Made by a program: the position numbers and the translations under genes. Below are positions 60,101 to 63,100 of a DNA stretch of 64,000 nucleotides, one piece after another; position 1 is the first letter of the stretch, and each line of letters opens with the position of its first letter. A model generated the notes under the pieces. That model saw only the letters and a program-made list of their open reading frames with translations. It had not been told where the DNA came from and did not search any database. The stretch is from Halomonas faecis (GTDB lineage Bacteria; Pseudomonadota; Gammaproteobacteria; Pseudomonadales; Halomonadaceae): NCBI RefSeq assembly GCF_010993975.1, contig NZ_JAACZO010000011.1, positions 434,001 through 498,000 of the forward strand, read 5' to 3'.

Positions 60101-63100
60101 GGCTATCAGAGCCGGAATCTGCTGCTCCAGCGGCGTGCCCTGCTTCTCCCAGCGAGCCGTATCGCCGAAGTCCTCGGCGGAAAGATCGATGGTGGTATCG
60201 TTATCGCCAGTGAACTCGTAGACGTTGCCGGCATCGCCGCCGGCCGTGTGGTCGTCGGCCACCTGCACGGTGTCGCCCTTATCGAGAGCGACTTCACCGG
60301 CATCGCTCTGGAAGGTGGCTCCCGACTCGCCGTCGGCCATGTCCTTGATCTGGTTGAAGAGGTTGGCGCCGAACAGGCCATCGGGATCGATCTCGTTGAG
60401 GCTCTGGGCATCCACGTCGACCGTCTCGCCGGCGTCCAGGTCGACGTTGCCCTCGATGGTAGCGGTAGCGCTGTTGTCGAGAATGCCCACGCTGGCGGCA
60501 CCGGAAATGGCGACCTTGGCGGTCTGGTCCTCTTTCTCCGTGCCGTTTTCCGTCTGCTTCTTGTCCTTGGCGCTGCCGTCGGCGGTGCCGCTGGTGCCGG
60601 TCTTGCTGGCGATCTTGTTCTTGACCCGATCGGACAATGGATTGCTCTTGCTGTCCGGGCCGGCCACGCCATCCTTGGCCGCCGAACCGGAGGCGCTCAC
60701 GCTGGGTCGATGCTGACTCAGGGCGGTGACCTCGACGCTGCCATCCGCCTCGATGTCGCTACGCGTGGCGACTACCTCGCCATCACGATTGCGGTCCTCG
60801 TCGAGACCGAGACGTGCCTCGGCCACGTTGCTGTCGACCAGCACGGCCACGGCCGCCGCCAGGTCGAGCGACTCGCCGTCGCCCCCGGAAAGCTTGTCCT
60901 TCAGCGACGAAACCTTGAGCTTGTCGCCCACGCTGCCGGCCCAGCTCTTCAACTTATCCTTGACCGGGTCGAACACCACCAGTGGGGATTTCGCGGTACT
61001 CTTGCCGGTACTCTTGGCGGTCTTCTCCGCACCATCCAGCAAGCCGCTTCCCTGGACCTCGGCCGTCCCTGCCGAGGCGGTCACGCCATTGCCGGACGTC
61101 GGCAAGGCAAAGAACTGAGTGCCGGAAATGCCTTCGCGCTCGGTAGTGGCCTCCACGGTGATCGAGCCCCCGGCCGTGGCGGTTCCTGCCAACTGGGCCT
61201 CGGTGAAGCCGTTTTCCACCCCGACGGCCACGGCGACTCCCACCTTGCCCTTCGAGGCACCGGAAATGGCGGTGAGCGCACTGCGATCCACGGTGGCGGC
61301 ATCGACCACGATGTCGCCACCCGCATCGAGCGTCGCCTCGTCCCAGACCATGACGCGCGACTCGGTATCGAGCACGGCCACCACCGCAGAGCCGGCCACA
61401 CCGCCCACCCCCGACGGCGCGGCGGTCACGCTCTGGGTGGTATCGACCCGACTGTTGAGGGTGATGTCGCCCGCAGCCGACAGGTCGCCATGCACATGGA
61501 CGTTGCTGCGCGCCGTCAGCACGCTGACGGAAACGCCCAGCCCCCATGCCTCCGTGGGTTTCAGCGACGCCGCCAGCTCGATTTCGCTATCGATGTCGAT
61601 GTCGCCGGTCGCCGTCAGGCTGGCCTCTTCGCCGATCTCGATGGAGGAATCGGCGATCAGCGTGGAAATGCTGGCAAATACCGATAGCCCCTCCAGGAAT
61701 CCCAGCGTCGAGTCGACGGCACCATCGAAAGTGGCATTGCCGCTCTCCACCTGTATCAGCGAGCGGTCGGGATCGACGATGCGCGAATCGATGACGATGT
61801 CGCCCCCCTGGAGGGTCGCCTCACCGATCGTGACGCTGAGATCGAACAGGCCCACATCCACGAAACCGTTGGCCGGCCCACCGTTGAAGTAGCTCATCGG
61901 CTGGGCATGCAGGGCCAGGGTGCCGTCGTCACCGGCCGTCGAATCATCGTCGCCCAACGCGTTCAGGATGGCGCCGTCGTCGATCTCGATGGCCGCTGCC
62001 TCGAGAGTCAGATCGCCGCCATTGGTGACCAAAGACGACGTATAAGACGACGTACCGAGTATCTCGATGGCATTGGCGGCCAGCGTGAGTTCATGTCCTT
62101 GGGTACCGATGCGGGCACCCTCGAGGGTCAAGGTACCGTCAGCCGCCAGGGTCACCGCATGATCGATCTGAGTGTCGTTGACGCTGTCATCCAGAGTGAC
62201 GTCGCCATCCCAGGCGTAGGTCAGATCCGCATCCCCGCTGACGTCCACCGCACCGAACGCATCCAGCGAGTCGCCCTGAGTCTGCGCCGAGGCCATGACC
62301 TGAATGCGATCCGCCGCATGGTAGCTGGTCACATCGACGGTGTCGCTGGCGGCATCCAGATCCTGAATGAGAACATCGAACCGGGTGGCGACGCTGCTCG
62401 AACCGACCAGTTCGCCCACCACATGGGTCTGCAGGCGCAGCGCCTCGCCGCCGAACCCCGAGGCATCGACATCGGCTGTGGCGGCACCGTCATCGACCAT
62501 CAAGACGGCAGACTCGATACCCGCCAGCAACGCCGTGACGGCATCGGACTCGTTGAAATCGTAGACCAGCTCGCTATCGCTGAGCTGCATGTCGCCGGCA
62601 TGGGTGGCCACCAGGGTGTCGCTGCCGCCACCGCCATCGATGTCGTGCTCGGCCATGGCGGTCAGTTGAAAGCGGTCGTCGCCGGCGCTGCCGGTGGCGG
62701 TCAGCTTGGCATCGGCGAGCATCGCCACGCTGATGCCGCCGGCCTGCAGGGCATCGCTCTGCCAGGACGTGCCCGAAACATCGGTCAGCCGCATGCCCAG
62801 CGCATCGAAGAGCGTCTCCACAGCGGCCGCTTCGGTACCCAGTCCCTCGACGGCGAGATCGCCATCGGCGGTGACATCGAGGCGCCCTGTCTCGAGGTCG
62901 AACTCGGCGGAAACGCCTTCGGCGCCGTCCAGCACCTCGACCAGCTCGCCCAGGGTGCGCACGTTGTCCAGACCGAGAGTCTGCTGCTCGGCAGCGCCCA
63001 CGCTCAAACCGAGCCGCAGCGCATCGAGCAGATCGCCATTCTCCTCGTCGATCTCGCCGCCGCGCTCCTCCGCCTCGAGCACGCTGGCGTAGTCGTCGGT

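Larger units (their letters stand above)
51600..61450 (-). repeat. Long Gly/Ala/Val solenoid repeat array
   Basis: Dozens of imperfect 55-60-residue units (165-180 bp). The core consensus is an AGGAGxGKxxLAGSxSxN hydrophobic turn, then TxAxIxGAxVxAxGDVxVxA. Examples: GGAGAGKVGLAGAITVAVMS, TGAAAGAGKAALAGSVSVNV, GGAGAGKVALAGSIGINFVK. It should build a very long beta-solenoid fibre. Confidence 0.8.
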
